DNA of 64,000 nucleotides, from positions 52,303,836-52,367,835 of the forward strand of contig CM055095.1 in NCBI GenBank assembly GCA_029204225.1, written 5' to 3'. The notes under the pieces are model-generated. The model was not told the origin of the DNA. It made no database searches and was given only the letters and a program-made list of their open reading frames with translations. Of the stretch, positions 23,434 through 34,961 are shown piece by piece; position 1 is the first letter of the stretch, and each line of letters starts with the position of its first letter. Source of the DNA: Diphasiastrum complanatum. Its lineage: Eukaryota > Streptophyta > Lycopodiopsida > Lycopodiales > Lycopodiaceae. The position numbers and the translations under genes were made by a program.

Positions 23434-23957
23434 TGTCATGTCTATGACCAATACATAGGATTTAGTATACTCCTAGTCTTGGATACATGGTACTCCAATG
23501 AAACAAGCTGTTAGTTATGTCACGTCATACTGGACATGACCCGAAAGTAACTAATATCCTTGTGAGGCCCATAACATACTAAATGGAGTTAGTACAAGGT
23601 TTGGGACAGGTTATGCATGTGTAGAGTTATCAAATGCAATTCAATAAATAGAGGATCCATGCATAAAAGACTCTATTCTAGATGAATCTATGTATATGGG
23701 AGTTAGGACCTTGCATGTCTATGTGCACAGGTGCTTTTAGGCTCTATATAAGGAGGCCAAACTCGCCCTACTACTCACATTTTGTGGTTGATTCATTTCC
23801 AAGGTTTCACTCTACTTTCATGCTTCCTATTCCTTGGCTTGGAGGTGAAGCTTCTAGAGTTTGATTGGTTGCTTCTACTTGGTTGGGTGGTTTCTCCATA
23901 GTGAGTTTTCCATTGTGTTTGTCTTGTAAGCAGGATCTTGAGGAGCTTTCCCTTATA
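23434..23957 (+). repeat. 5' LTR of the outer element
   Basis: 524 bp, TGTCATGTC to CCCTTATA, with a TATATAA box at 23745-23751 that probably marks the element's promoter. It matches the LTR at 32927-33441 along its length. Confidence 0.92.
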
Positions 23958-23958
23958 G

Positions 23959-23970
23959 TGGGATCAGAGA
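23959..23970 (+). other. Mutated primer-binding site
   Basis: TGGGATCAGAGA lies one base after the LTR. The inner inverted element has the intact form TGGTATCAGAGC at the same place, so this copy has two changes. Confidence 0.8.
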
Positions 23971-23985
23971 AAGCTTACTAAGAGC

Positions 23986-25271
23986 TTGATAAGTGTTGGA
24001 AAATTACTTGATTGTGGTTGTGATGTGAAATTCAATGTCAATACTTGCATTATAAAGAAAGATGATGAGGTCCTAGCTCATGGATCTAGATATGGTGGCA
24101 TCTTCAAGCTAAATCCTTTTGAGAATGCATTTTTTTGTCAGATTGCTCTTATTTCTAAGGAAAAGTTATGGCATAGGAGATTGGGACATCCCAATTTCAA
24201 ATCTATGCTTTCTATGATCAAGAATGATAAGGCTATTGGCCTACCAAGATCACTTTCCAAAGACATCAAGCCATGTGAGGCTTGTGCTATTGCAAAATCA
24301 CATAGAAAGCCATATCAAAGGTCTTCTATCAAGACTACTCATCCATTGCAATTAATACACTCAGATGTTCATTTTTCTTCCTCAAAAAGTATTAGTGGTG
24401 CAACTTGTTTTGTTACCTTCATTGATGATTTCACAAGATATACTTGGCTATACCTTCTTTCTTCAAAGTCTATGGTGTTTGATAACTTCCTAGTTTTCAA
24501 AGCTTATGTAGAGAAACAATTTTCTTTTAAAGTTAAAGCTTTGAGATGTGATGGAGGAGGTGAATACATCTCCAATAAGTTCCATGATTATTGTGAGAGT
24601 GAAGGGATTAAAAGAGAATTTTCTTGTGCTTATTTCCCATCTCAAAATGGGGTTGCCGAAAGAAAAAATAGATCCTTATGTGAATGTGCTAAAGCCATTC
24701 GAATTGAAGCTTCTTTGCCTACTAAATTTTGAGGAGAAGCAATAAATTGTGAAAATTATTTGTGCAATAGATTACCTCACAATACTTATCACCATATGAA
24801 GTCTTGTTCAAGAAAAAGCCTAAGATTGAACATTTTAGAGTTTTTGGGTGTACTTGTTTTGTGCATATTCTCTTGGAAACAAGGAGAAAAGATGATCCAA
24901 ATTCATGCAAACGGATCATGGTTGGGTATTCATCCAACAAGAAGACATACATAATTTATTTTCCCTCTACCTCAATCACAATTGAGAGTAGAGATGTTAT
25001 ATTCCATGAAGACCAGAAATATATCTTTGATGGGGCCAAGATTAAAGAGTCTCAAGAAGAATCTCCTATTTTCTCTCTTGAAGATTATCGTGGAGGAATG
25101 GGGCCGAGAATTGAGGAGGAGTCACCTCGAATCTTCTCACCTAGAAGATCACTAAGAGAAAGATCCGAGCCTAAGAGACTTTCTTATGGTGAGAAAGACA
25201 AACAAATGGATATTGATTCCACTAGTTATGCTTATTTTATCTCACATGAAGAGCCAAAGGATGTTCAAGAG
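23986..25271 (+). pseudogene. Cop-C pol remnant, part 1: protease end and integrase (Ty1/copia)
   Basis: A long frame (23986-24732) starts abruptly at LISVGKLLDCGCDVKF, the end of the copia protease region; gag and the protease active site are missing. GAG-pre-integrase follows (LWHRRLGHPNF near 24168), then the integrase core with HSDVHFSS, FIDDFTRYTWLY, LRCDGGGEY and NGVAERKNR, so the D-D-E residues appear present. A TGA at 24730 and a frameshift come next, then the C-terminal integrase part (HFRVFGCTCFVHIL in frame 24804-25436) and the SLRERSEPKRL linker. The copia frame stops at KDVQ where the inverted element is inserted and resumes at 30833. Confidence 0.92.
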
Positions 25272-25637
25272 TATAAGGGAAGCTCCTTAGATCCTACTTA
25301 CAAATCACAAACACAATGGATAACACACTATGGAGAAACCACCCAACCAAGTAGAAGCATCCAATCAAACTCTAGAAGCTTTACCCCCAAGCCAAGGAAC
25401 AAGAAGCATGAATATAGAGTGAGAGCCTGGCAATGAATCCACAACCATAATGAGGAGTAGGGTGAGTTTGGACCCAATATATAGAGCCAAAAGCATCCTG
25501 GGCACATAGCCATGCATAGCCCTAAGTTTCCTATACATAGATTCATCAAGAATAGAGTCCTAAGCATGGACCAACTATTCATAGAATTGCTATTGATAAC
25601 TCTACACATGCATACACTGTCTCATACCTTGTCTAAA
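25272..25637 (-). repeat. Truncated 3' LTR of Gyp-2
   Basis: 366 bp matching the downstream part of the LTR at 30334-30832, ending TATA (complement) at 25272. The first 130 or so bp of the LTR are missing; at 25637 it joins integrase sequence. Confidence 0.88.
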
Positions 25638-26150
25638 TCAGCAACCTTCTGGATCTTAACATACTTCGTTTCAACATTTATTGGAGATATAGGTTGAAAA
25701 CCATACATAAGCATAAAAGGACTATAACTTGTTGCAGAATGTTTTCTACTATTATATGCAAACTCAACCAGTGGGAGATAATCTTCGCAATGAGATTGGC
25801 TGTGAGAAACATACATTCTCAAAATATCTTCCATAGTTTGATTAGTCCTTTCTGTTTGGCCATCTGATTCAGGATGGTCAGAAGAACTTAAACTCAAAGA
25901 AGTTTCCAGTCTATGGAATACTGCTGACCAAAAGTGACCTGTGAACTTAGGATCTCTATCACTAACAATGTCATTGGGCAGACCATACAACTGAAATAAT
26001 CTTTCAACAAAGATCTGGGCTAATTCAGAAGCCTTTATAGTTGACTTGACTGGTATGAATGCAGCTAACTTAGTTAACCACGTTTGAGCTCATCATTCCC
26101 AGGTACACAAACTTTCTCATTCCGAAATAGTAATCCATCTAGAATGGTAA
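25638..26150 (-). pseudogene. Gyp-2 integrase fragment (Ty3/gypsy)
   Basis: The frame 25990-25622 reads YGLPNDIVSDRDPKFTGHFW, then SSSDHPESDGQTERTNQ, and LVEFAYNSRKHSATSYSPF, the standard gypsy integrase core with its second Asp and the catalytic Glu region. The upstream piece near 26100 (KVCVPGNDEL) is the start of the region after RNase H. The zinc-binding domain and first part of the core have been deleted. The protein ends at the LTR junction, with no C-terminal domain. Confidence 0.9.
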
Positions 26151-26176
26151 ATTGTTCCACAATCTTCTTATCTTTC

Positions 26177-26857
26177 TTAGTTAGTTGAGTCCCATGTGTC
26201 AATAAATCTCTTGAAGAAAAGTGTAAAACCTAAAAATGACTTTACTTGCCTCACAGCTCCTGGAATTGGCCACTCAATCACAATCTTGATTTTATCCTCT
26301 TCAATCTTGATCTCATTTATTGTGATCTTATGACCAAGATAAAGCAACTCTTGCTTAAAGAATTCACACTTGGACTCTTTAGCGTAGAGTAACTCCCGAT
26401 GGAGTTTCATCAAGACGATTTTTAAATGTTCTAGGTGTTCCACCAAGAATTTACTGTAAATGGGAATGTTGTCTAAGAATACAACCATAAACTTCCCCAA
26501 ATATGGACGAAATAAATCATTCATCATTTGCTGGAACGTTGCTAGAGCATTCGTTAATCCAAATGGCAACACTAAGAATTCATAATGACCAAATCTAGAA
26601 CAAAATCCCGTCTTTTGATCATCTTCCGACTTATTTCTTATTTGATGGTATCCTATCCTATGATTTATCTTGGTGAAATACCGTCCTCCACCTGAGCGAT
26701 CTACAAGGTCATCCATCCTGGATAATGGATATTTATTTTTGATAGTCACTTTATTAAGACCCTTGTAATCCACACACATCCGGAGACCTCTATCTTTCTT
26801 CACTTTAAGAAGAACAGGAGCACCCCATGGTGATTTACTAGGTTGTATATGTCCCAT
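26177..26857 (-). pseudogene. Gyp-2 reverse transcriptase (Ty3/gypsy), catalytic site changed
   Basis: An open frame of 226 codons covers most of the RT domain: SPWGAPVLLKVKKDRGLRMC, KYPLSRMDDLVD, FLVLPFGLTNALATFQQMMN, and the catalytic region. The usual F/Y-x-D-D box reads FLDN, so the second catalytic Asp is replaced by Asn and polymerase activity is not expected. Downstream LLYLGHKIT and VKSFLGFTLFFKRFI are typical of the RT-RNase H connection. RNase H itself is deleted between 26177 and about 26150. Confidence 0.93.
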
Positions 26858-27290
26858 CCTCAGATAGTTTTCTATTTGGTTTGAAATCTCTGTCTCCTCT
26901 TTCTGAGAGAACCTATAAGGTTGTCTAGAGACAGGTTGACTTCTTGGAATTAACTCAATCTTGTGGTCTACTGACCTAGACGGTGGTAAACCATGAGATA
27001 ATTCAGATGGAAAATTTTTCCTAAATTCATTTATGATATGAATTTACTGAGTTAAGAATTGTTGAGAATTCACAACCATTTAGATTCATTTCAGGAACAT
27101 CCACAACTGGAATAGCACATATTGAAAAAACTTCATACTTAGAAAAATTTTCATTAATTTAAAAATCTGATCCAACGGACATACAAAATTACTACCAAAT
27201 AATGCCAAATAATGTAACTACCTTATCACCCTCCTTGAAAGTGAGAACATGCTTCTCAAAATCAATTAACAGAGAAGGCGATTTACTAAA

Positions 27291-27760
27291 TTACCATTCG
27301 TAACCTAAGATTAAATCGGTGTGGGCTAAGTCTAAAACATGAAAATTAACTAATTTTGTGTGTCCTTGCATCAAAACTGGGAGCTTTGGGACTTTTACGT
27401 TCCAAGTCTCCAACTCTTCTCCTGAAGCTAGATAAACTTTATATCTATGATTTTTTGCTTCCATTTCCAGGCTGAGTTTCTGCATAAGACAAGAATTAAT
27501 AAAATTATGAGTTGAACCACTATCCAATAAAATACTCACTTCTTGATCTTTAATTATGCCAATTAAACAGAAGAATTGATTAGGCAATAAAGAAGTAGTA
27601 CTAAAAGAACATTCACACTCACAATCAGTCAGGTTAATTTCCAAAGTCTTAACATTGCCTTTTGGGATCTCAATCATGTGAGCACTTTTTTTCTTTTTGG
27701 ACAAAATTTCATCATATGTCCAAGCTTCTTACAGACAAAACATAAGTTCTCTTTCTTAGC
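27291..27760 (-). pseudogene. Gyp-2 zinc knuckle and protease
   Basis: Near 27713-27756 the minus strand encodes a zinc knuckle, CFVCKKLGHMMKFC. After a frameshift the protease follows in frame 27704-27291, with active-site motif LLDSGSTHNFI and the C-terminal LDLAHTDLILGYEW block. Residues typical of a gypsy retropepsin are present. Confidence 0.9.
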
Positions 27761-27899
27761 CTTTTCTCGGACATAGATTTCCTGAATCTCTTTCTATTCA
27801 TCTTCCTGGGTTCTGATGCTGCTTGATCTAGTTCGTCAGAATATTTTGCTTGGTCTGGACCGTGCTTCTTACCCTTCTTGGTTTCAAGGTGGTTGGAAT

Positions 27900-28566
27900 T
27901 TGCGCAAACTGCTTCCTGGATGCCACCACTGTGGAATCATATGCTTTCACAATCCAAAATGCATCCTTGAGATTTTGAAGCACGTTTCACCTGCATTCGT
28001 TCTGATAGCAAACCTTGGACAAACTGCCAAGGTGCCGACTTCGCATCGAATGATGGAACCCTATTCCATAGGTCCATGAATTTCTGGATATAAGAGTCTA
28101 AACTCTTTGTACCCATCCTGCAGTTCATGAACGTCAAGTAGTAGTCAACGACATCAGCAATTACGAAATCTTTCTTGAAAACTTTTGTGAACGCATCCCA
28201 AGTAGTTGGCTTCACCGGTAAATCTTGCCACCACGATGACACTTTGCCGCATAAAAATAACACGACACTTTCAATTTTTTTCTCATCAGGGACACCGTGC
28301 ATATTGAAGTAGCTATTCCACTTGGCCAGCCATTCCTCCGACGACTTCAGGTTTCTATTCCTTCTTCTCCCCTGCATAACCCTCGGGTTGAAAACCGAGA
28401 TTGGGTGAAGACATCAATTTGACTTGATTCAACAGAACCTCCATTTGTTGAGATCTCATCTGATTACGATTATTCATATCATTGAGCGCCATACTCAACT
28501 GCTAACAAATCACCATATAAGATGGCGCACCTGGATTCGTAGCTTGATTTGAAGTTTCTTCGGCCA
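27900..28566 (-). pseudogene. Gyp-2 gag
   Basis: A gag frame begins at ATG 28566 (M-A-E-E-T-S-N) with a stop after about 20 codons and a frameshift. The frame 28377-27937 contains the retrotransposon gag (capsid) domain: WLAKWNSYFNMHGVPDEKK, SSWWQDL and FVQGLLSERM. It packages element RNA in the family. It is inactive here because of the breaks. Confidence 0.88.
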
Positions 28567-30320
28567 TCTCGATATATCTATCTTGGAAATTACTAAATCT
28601 AGTTAATATCAGATTAACTCATAGTGAAGTACAGTTGACCAAAACTGACCAAAATTGACTCCAACATGGTCAAATCACTATTTTTAGCCAATTTCATAGA
28701 TATTCTAAGAAACTGAAAAAAACTAAAAATTTTGAGTTTTCGCACTTTTAATTTTTTTTTTTTTTAATTTTACATTTCCTAAAACTTCGTAAAAAAATCA
28801 CTTTCAGCTATTAAGCAACCGAAATCAAAAATTCGATTCACTGTCTGATTCTTAATTTTACTACATTAATGTCCATCAGGCATGCGACATTAAACCGATT
28901 TTTCACAATTACGAAATTTTACATAAAATCAAATTCTACGGAAATTGTCAACTATAAAACCCAGTTTTGTATCTATAAGTCAGAGTACATGCTGTGTATA
29001 ACCACTCAAAACAGATCCAAACCACTCACGCATGTCAAAATCACTCTGAGAATCAACATGTTGACATTCCATGCAAGCACAGTACCTCAAAATAGGAAAT
29101 TGACTTGCATGCAATTACCGCAATTCAAAATTCTACCAATTTTGCTCACAAAATTGCAAAACTTCAGATGATCATAACTTTGGCTACATGACACCAAATT
29201 GGTGCTGTAAAGCTCAGTACAGAAGGAGACCTACTGAACAAGACTCTTTCCACGTCGAGCAGCCACCTAGGATTCACACATGCGAATATGGAACAGCCAA
29301 AAAACCTGTAGGAGGGCGCACTTTTTCAAGTCCAATCTGTCTAAAAATGTGCAAACACTCAACCAAGCCTAAAAGTGATGATGCAAACAATCTTAAATGG
29401 TCTCTAAGAGTTCCATGAAGCCTTCATACAGATCCTATGAGCTGAGAACCATGAATTCTTGATTTCTAGAAGTCAAAATTGCCGCAAACTTGATGGAATT
29501 GAAACATAAGCATCTACCCATCAATCTATAGGACTGATAGCTTGTTGGCCAGGTAAAAAGGAACACAAATCATGCTGTAAAAAATTCAAAATGATCCCCT
29601 TATGGATTTAGAGAAATCCACCCCCCAAAATTCACCAAAATTGGTCAATTGTCAATTTTTGACTTCCTATAAACCCAATTTCTAGAATTCTTGGCTCTAA
29701 CTTCTAGGACAACTTCAAAAGACTATGATTCATCTTTTCTCAGCTTTAATTGATGTTCAACAACCTCCTACCATCACTTTCATGAAAAAACAAACAAAAA
29801 TCATGGATTTTGGCCCTTTCTAGGTTTTTTCACCTTGACAAATTGGAAACTAATGGCAAGAACATTTTTATAAACCACATGCAAACCCATTTACAGAGTT
29901 ATAACCATCCCATTGATCTGAACTTGCTGGATTTTGAATTCTACCAACAATTTTGTGCCAAAATTATGGAAAACAAGCCAAATTTGGCCACAAAAGAGTC
30001 TAGAATCCAAATACATGGGAAGATCCAACATGCAACCTGAATTTCAACTACTTCAAAGTGAATTACCTTGTTGGAAATTTCATATCCAGAACTAGTTTTG
30101 AGTTACACCTGCTAAAATTCCAAAAAGACAACCAAAATTGATTTCCTAGCACAATTCTCCATAAACCACAATGAATTTGAGAGAGATATATTGGATCATG
30201 CAAATTGAAATTGGGAAGACACACCAACTTGCAACCTTGCTCCTCTCCTTGGATGAGAATACTAGTTGATCACCACCAAGCTCCAATGAAAAGCACCACC
30301 TCTCCAAACTTGTAAGCCTT
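28567..30320 (-). other. Gyp-2 leader, no coding sequence
   Basis: About 1.75 kb between the primer-binding site and gag. Only short, unsupported frames are present. I interpret it as the untranslated leader of the gypsy element; an unrecognised insertion cannot be excluded. Confidence 0.5.
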
Positions 30321-30332
30321 GCTCTGATACCA
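30321..30332 (-). other. Primer-binding site of Gyp-2
   Basis: TGGTATCAGAGC on the minus strand, one base after the LTR end. It is the intact version of the site at 23959. Confidence 0.95.
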
Positions 30333-30333
30333 C

Positions 30334-30832
30334 TGTAAGGGAAGCTCCTTAGATCCTGCTTCCAAATCACAAACACAATGGATAACACACTATGGAGAAA
30401 ACACCCAACCAAGTAGAAGCATCCAATCAAACTCTAGAAGCTTTACCCCCAAGCCAAGGAAAAGAAGCATGAATATAGAGTGAGAGCCTGGCAATGAATC
30501 CACGAGTTTGGACCCAATATATAGAGCCAAAAACATCCTAGGCACATAGCCATGCATATCCCTAAGTTTCCTATACATAGATTCATCAAGAATAGAGTCC
30601 TAAGCATGGACCAACTATTCATAGACTTGCTATTGATAACTCTACATGTGCATACACTGTCTCATACCTTGTCTAAACTCCATTTAGTGTGTTTTGGGCC
30701 TCACAAGGATATTAGTTACTTTCGAGTCACGTCCAGTATGACGTGGCATAACTAACAGCTTGTTTCACTAGAGTACCGTGTATCCAAGACTAGGAGTATA
30801 CTGTATCCTATGTACTGGTCATGGACATAACA
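30334..30832 (-). repeat. 5' LTR of Gyp-2
   Basis: 499 bp, complement starts TGTTATGTCC and ends CCCTTACA. Clearly homologous to the direct LTRs at 23434 and 32927 but in reverse orientation and with small deletions. Confidence 0.92.
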
Positions 30833-32072
30833 AAGATGCACTCAAATCAAAAGAATGGTTTTCAGCCATGAAGCAAGAATATGATGCTTTGATAACCAAC
30901 AAGACATGGGAGCTTGTGGATCTTCCATCCAACAAGCACTTGGATGCAAATGGGTTTTCCAAGTCAAATATAATCAAGATGGCACATTCAACAAATATAT
31001 GGCAAGACTTTGTGCAAAGGGCTTTGCCCAGATTTATGGACTTGATTATGAGGAAACATATGCACATGTTGCAAAGATGTTATCAATAAGAGTTATCATA
31101 TCCATTGCTTGTTTTTTCAAATGGAGAATGTTCCAATTAGATGCAAATGGGTTTTCCAAGTCAAATATAATCAAGATGGCACAATCAACAAATATAAGAC
31201 ATGACTTTGTGCAAAGGGCTTTGCCTAGATTTATGGACTTGATTATGAAGAAACATATGCACCTGTTGCAAAGATGGTATCAATAAGAGTTATCATACCC
31301 ATTGCTTGTTTTTTCAAATGGATAATGTTCCAACTAGATGTCTCAAATGCTTTTTTAGATGGATATCTAGAAGAAAAAATCTATATGGAACAACCATATG
31401 GATTCATCAAAGATTAGTCCAAAGTATGCTTGCTTTTCAAGAGTCTCTATGGACTAAAGCAAGCACCAAGATCGTGGTATGCTCGACTAAACTCTTTCCT
31501 TATCTCACTAGGATTCATTCTTAATGATTATGATCCTTCCTTGTATATCAAGTTTTATGCTAATGATACCAAAGTTGCACTTGGAGGAGAATTCAAGATG
31601 CAAGATCTTGGAAAACTTCATTACATTTTAGGCCTAGAGATTGACATGCATAATGATAAAGCTTTTATTTGTCAATGCAAGTATGCTCTTTCAATGTTAA
31701 AGAAATTTAATATGTTAGATTGTAGAGTATAGATACTCCAATGGAGCAAAATGTGAAAGATCCTAATAAAGGTGACGAAAGATCCTTCATGGACATCACA
31801 CTTTTTAGGAGCCTTATAGGCTCCTTAATTTGGCTTACTATAACTCAATATTCCATGCAAGGAGCAAGCACATCGAAGTTGCACATCACTTCGTGAAAGA
31901 GAAACTCATTGGAGGGGAAATCTATTTGGAGCACATCGACACATCATCATGTATTACAGATTTGCTTACCAAACCTTTGAGCAAGAATTCTTTCATCAAG
32001 CATAGAGCCAATCTTGGATTAATTCCGAGATCCATGTTCATTCTGGATCAACATAGATTAATTTTCAGGAGG
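30833..32072 (+). pseudogene. Cop-C pol remnant, part 2: RT and RNase H (Ty1/copia)
   Basis: The frame resumes with DALKSKEWFSAMKQEYDAL and TWELVDLPSNK, the start of copia RT. A 197-bp tandem duplication (30943 and 31140) repeats the CKWVFQVKYNQDG-like part and breaks the frame. Then SLYGLKQAPRSWYARLNSFL (about 31440) and DPSLYIKFYAND follow, but the YVDD catalytic box is deleted: YAND runs straight into EFKMQDLGKLHYILGLE. Only the end of RNase H remains (ARSKHIEVAHHFVKEK, DLLTKPLSKNSFIKHRANLG). It is non-functional. Confidence 0.92.
30943..31336 (+). repeat. 197-bp tandem duplication in the Cop-C RT
   Basis: GATGCAAATGGGTTTTCCAA begins at 30943 and again at 31140. The two units are nearly identical apart from scattered substitutions. 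197 is not a multiple of three, so the reading frame is lost. Confidence 0.93.
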
Positions 32073-32926
32073 AGTGTTGAAAATGGAAAATCATCTATCT
32101 TGACTTTTGGCTATGAAAAAGTTTTTTTCTACATGTATGTAATGTTCCATATTGAAAATGCCAAATTTGGCCTAGAGAAAAATCGAGCTACATGGCTATA
32201 TGAAATCTAGTTGGTCAAGTACAACATGCATATAGCAGTTTGGCATAGAAATGTCAATTATATGTTTATAGAAACATGAGTCATATCACGTGCAAAGGTT
32301 GTAAGTGTTCCAAAGTGACATGCAAAGCATGCACAAAGTGTAATGGACACATGCATAGTGATTTGGACAATTCTAGTTTAGAAATTGCCACATGGTAAAA
32401 GTAGGTAGATAGATATGCATGTAAAGTGACATTGTCACTAGTTTGTTAGTTTGCACTTTTAGATGTGGAACAAAGTAGATGAATGCTAGCTCTACCTTGA
32501 GCTATTCCATCCACCATAAATGTATGAGGGTTCTCTCACAATTTTTGATGATGAACCAAGCATTGAAGCTACTTCTTGTCAATTTGGATCTTTAACCTTG
32601 TATGCTTGAATTTTGCACTCTCTCTCTAACTCGTGGAGGAGGCTATGCTAGTGCACTGATTTCTTTGTACTTTCATCATTCTTTATGAAATTAACTATTC
32701 TTTGATTACTAGCATGCTAGATTGTGGTTTAGTCATAAATTCTTGAACTAGATCTTGATACTCACTCTAGAATCAGATTATGTGCTAAACACAAAGCTTA
32801 ATAAAGATCATTCACAAATGGAATTGGCATTCCACACATGTGAAACTTCTGGATTTTCATCAAAAGAAAATGTCTTTGTAATTCTTTCCTATTTTGAGGA
32901 TAAAACTGGATTAAGGGGGGGAAGAA
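32073..32926 (+). other. 3' non-coding region of the outer element with polypurine tract
   Basis: No gene. AAGGGGGGGAAGAA at 32913-32926 directly precedes the 3' LTR and is a clear polypurine tract, the plus-strand primer. A second purine run, CAGGAGGAG followed by TGTTG, lies at about 32066-32077 just after the copia stop and looks like another tract-LTR boundary. Confidence 0.6.
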
Positions 32927-33441
32927 TGTCATGTCCATGACCAGTACATAGGATTCAGTATACTCCTAGTCTTGGATACATGGTACTCCAGTGAAACAAG
33001 CTGTTAGTTATGCCACGTGATACTGGACATAATCCAAAGTAACTTATATCCTTGTGAGGCCCACTAAATGGAGTTAGTACAAGGTTTGGGATAGGTTATG
33101 CATGTGTAGAGTTATCAATAGCAATTTTATGAATAGAGGATCCATGCATAGTGACTCTATTCTAGATGAATCTATGTATAGGGGAGTTAGAACCTTGCAT
33201 GTCTATGTGCACAGGTGCTTCTAGGCACTATATAAGGAGGCCAAACTCGCCCTACTACTCACATTTTGTGGTTGACTCATTGCCAGGGTTTCACTCTACT
33301 TTCATGCTTCCTATTCTTTGGCTTGGGGGTGAAGCTTCTAGAGTTTGATTGGTTGCTTCTACTTTTGTTGGGTGGTTTCTTCATAGTGTGTTTTCCATTG
33401 TGTTTGTCTTGTAAGCATGTCTTGAGGAGCTTTCCCTTATA
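32927..33441 (+). repeat. 3' LTR of the outer element
   Basis: 515 bp, TGTCATGTCC to CCCTTATA, TATATAA box at 33229-33235. It pairs with 23434-23957. Confidence 0.92.
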
Positions 33442-34961
33442 CCCATCGTACAAGGTTAGTTAACCAAATACAACAATGGTTGATGATCAACATAAAAGAC
33501 GGAAGGATTGGCCAAAAGATAATGTCAAAATTTCTTAATGCTAAAAATCATGGCAAGGACCTCTCGCTCGGTGGTGGTGTAGTTAACTTCTGCTTCAATG
33601 AGCTGTCGGCTCATGAAACGGATGGGAAAATCTTTCTTTTTCTCGCGTGGTTGGGTCAACACGATCCATATTGCATACTTAGATGCATTTGTATGCACAT
33701 GAAACTCTATGCTCCAATTTGGAGACCGTAGTTTTGGAGCAGTGGCTAGGGCTTGCTTAACCTTCTCGTAGGCGTCTAGGGCTTGCTTAACCTTCTCGTA
33801 GGCGTCTAGGGCTTTCTGTGTTCACTTAGGTTCAACAGTAAGGCGACAGAGTGGCAAGGCCAATAATGCAAACAGTAATATAAAATATCTATAATAATTA
33901 GCATGTCCCATAAATGTATAGACATCACCTACTGTTTTGGGTAGGGTCATCCCAATTATTACCTTGATCTTATCTGGATCAGTGTCAATCTCGTATTGCG
34001 ATATGATATGTCCTAGCACAATGCCATGGGTTACCCATATTTGGCTTTTGACTAGGTTAAGGGAGATGCCATACCTTCGGCGATTTAAGCCTTCGGGCTG
34101 AATGTACACACAAATCATCAAGAAACACTTCTAAGAATTTCTGGAAAAACTCTTTGATCGCATGTTGCATAACTCTCTAGAAGGTGCTTGGTGTATTACA
34201 CAATCCAAATGGCATTACTCGAAAAGCATAAGTCCCCTATGCAGTTGCAAAAGCAGTCTTATGTTGGTCCTCGGGTGCTATTTGCACTTGGTTATACGCA
34301 CTAAATCCATCAAGGAAACTGTAGGCCTCTTCTCCTACTATTCGCTCAAGCACAAAAGGCAGAAGGAAGTGGTCCTTCTTTGTGACTGCGTTAAGTTTCT
34401 TGAGATCTACACAAATGCATAGTTTTCCATTCTTTTTAGGCACAATCACAATTGGGGATACCCATTCGGTATGTTCAATCTCATATATGAATCCAACATC
34501 TAGTAGCTTCTCCAACTCTTGTTGAATAATCTCGGAGTAATGAGGGTTGCAGCGATAAGAAGGCTCACTTTTGATTTGGCACCATCGACTAACGGAATTG
34601 TGTGCTACACTACTTCAGGTGGTATTCCCTTTAGATCCTTATAGGAACATGCAAAACAATCATGATACTTCGTAGGAGATCTCTTAAATCGGATAGTTTT
34701 TCACTCATAAGTTGTTCACCTACATAGACTATTTTTTTGTCTTCCCAAGATTAGCTAGATCTAGAGGTTGGACTTTCGTAGGACCTTCGTACGAACAAGA
34801 ATTCTCAGGTGCATCCTTGAGTCGAGTTCCCACTAGGCTTGAGGTAAGGCAACGATCACATCATCTAAGATATAGTCATGAAAGTATGTTGGCACATTGT
34901 GCAATGGCTCAATTTTAGATTCTGTTCGAATTTGATGCTCAGCCTCAAATCCATTCGATAA
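33442..34961 (-). pseudogene. Gyp-1 segment 2: RT and first half of RNase H (Ty3/gypsy)
   Basis: From 34961 down: a linker with NVPTYFHDY, DLKGIPPEVV near 34610, then RT from about 34545 (EKLLDVGFIYEIEHTEWVSP, VPKKNGKLCICVDLKKLN, SYSFLDGFSAYNQVQI-type block). The catalytic box reads FLDDLCV near 34115. The RT end is YGISLNLVKSQIWVTHG and GHANYYRYF. The connection contains a 10-residue in-frame tandem duplication (LDAYEKVKQA twice, 33746-33805). RNase H follows (FHVHTNASKYAIW, MSRQLIEAEVNYTTTEREVL), breaking off at LLYLVN near 33450. The catalytic Asp of HTDAS is Asn here. The other half of RNase H is at 23433. Confidence 0.9.
33746..33805 (-). repeat. 30-bp tandem duplication in Gyp-1
   Basis: CTAGGGCTTGCTTAACCTTC repeats with an exact 30-bp period; the two units appear identical, suggesting the duplication is younger than the element's other damage. 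Confidence 0.95.

Larger units (their letters stand above)
25272..30832 (-). mobile_element. Gyp-2: inverted LTR element with gypsy genes, inserted in Cop-C
   Basis: The ends are an LTR of the same family as the outer element but in reverse orientation: complete at 30334-30832, partial at 25272-25637. The flanks AAGAG (25267-25271) and AAGAT (30833-30837) are a 5-bp target duplication with one change. Removing the element and one repeat restores the copia frame (KDVQ then DALKSKEW). Inside, on the minus strand, are a primer-binding site, a long leader, and a gypsy gag-pol whose integrase runs straight into the truncated LTR at 25637. Confidence 0.88.
23434..33441 (+). mobile_element. Nested LTR complex (outer element with Cop-C body)
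   Basis: Two direct LTRs of the same family, 23434-23957 and 32927-33441, both starting TGTCATGTC, bound this 10-kb insertion. The flanks are CCCGT (23429-23433) and CCCAT (33442-33446), a 5-bp target duplication with one change. Outside it the RNase H frame of Gyp-1 continues from one side to the other. Inside are a copia pol body in the plus direction (23986-25271 and 30833-32072) and an inverted element, 25272-30832. Confidence 0.88.
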
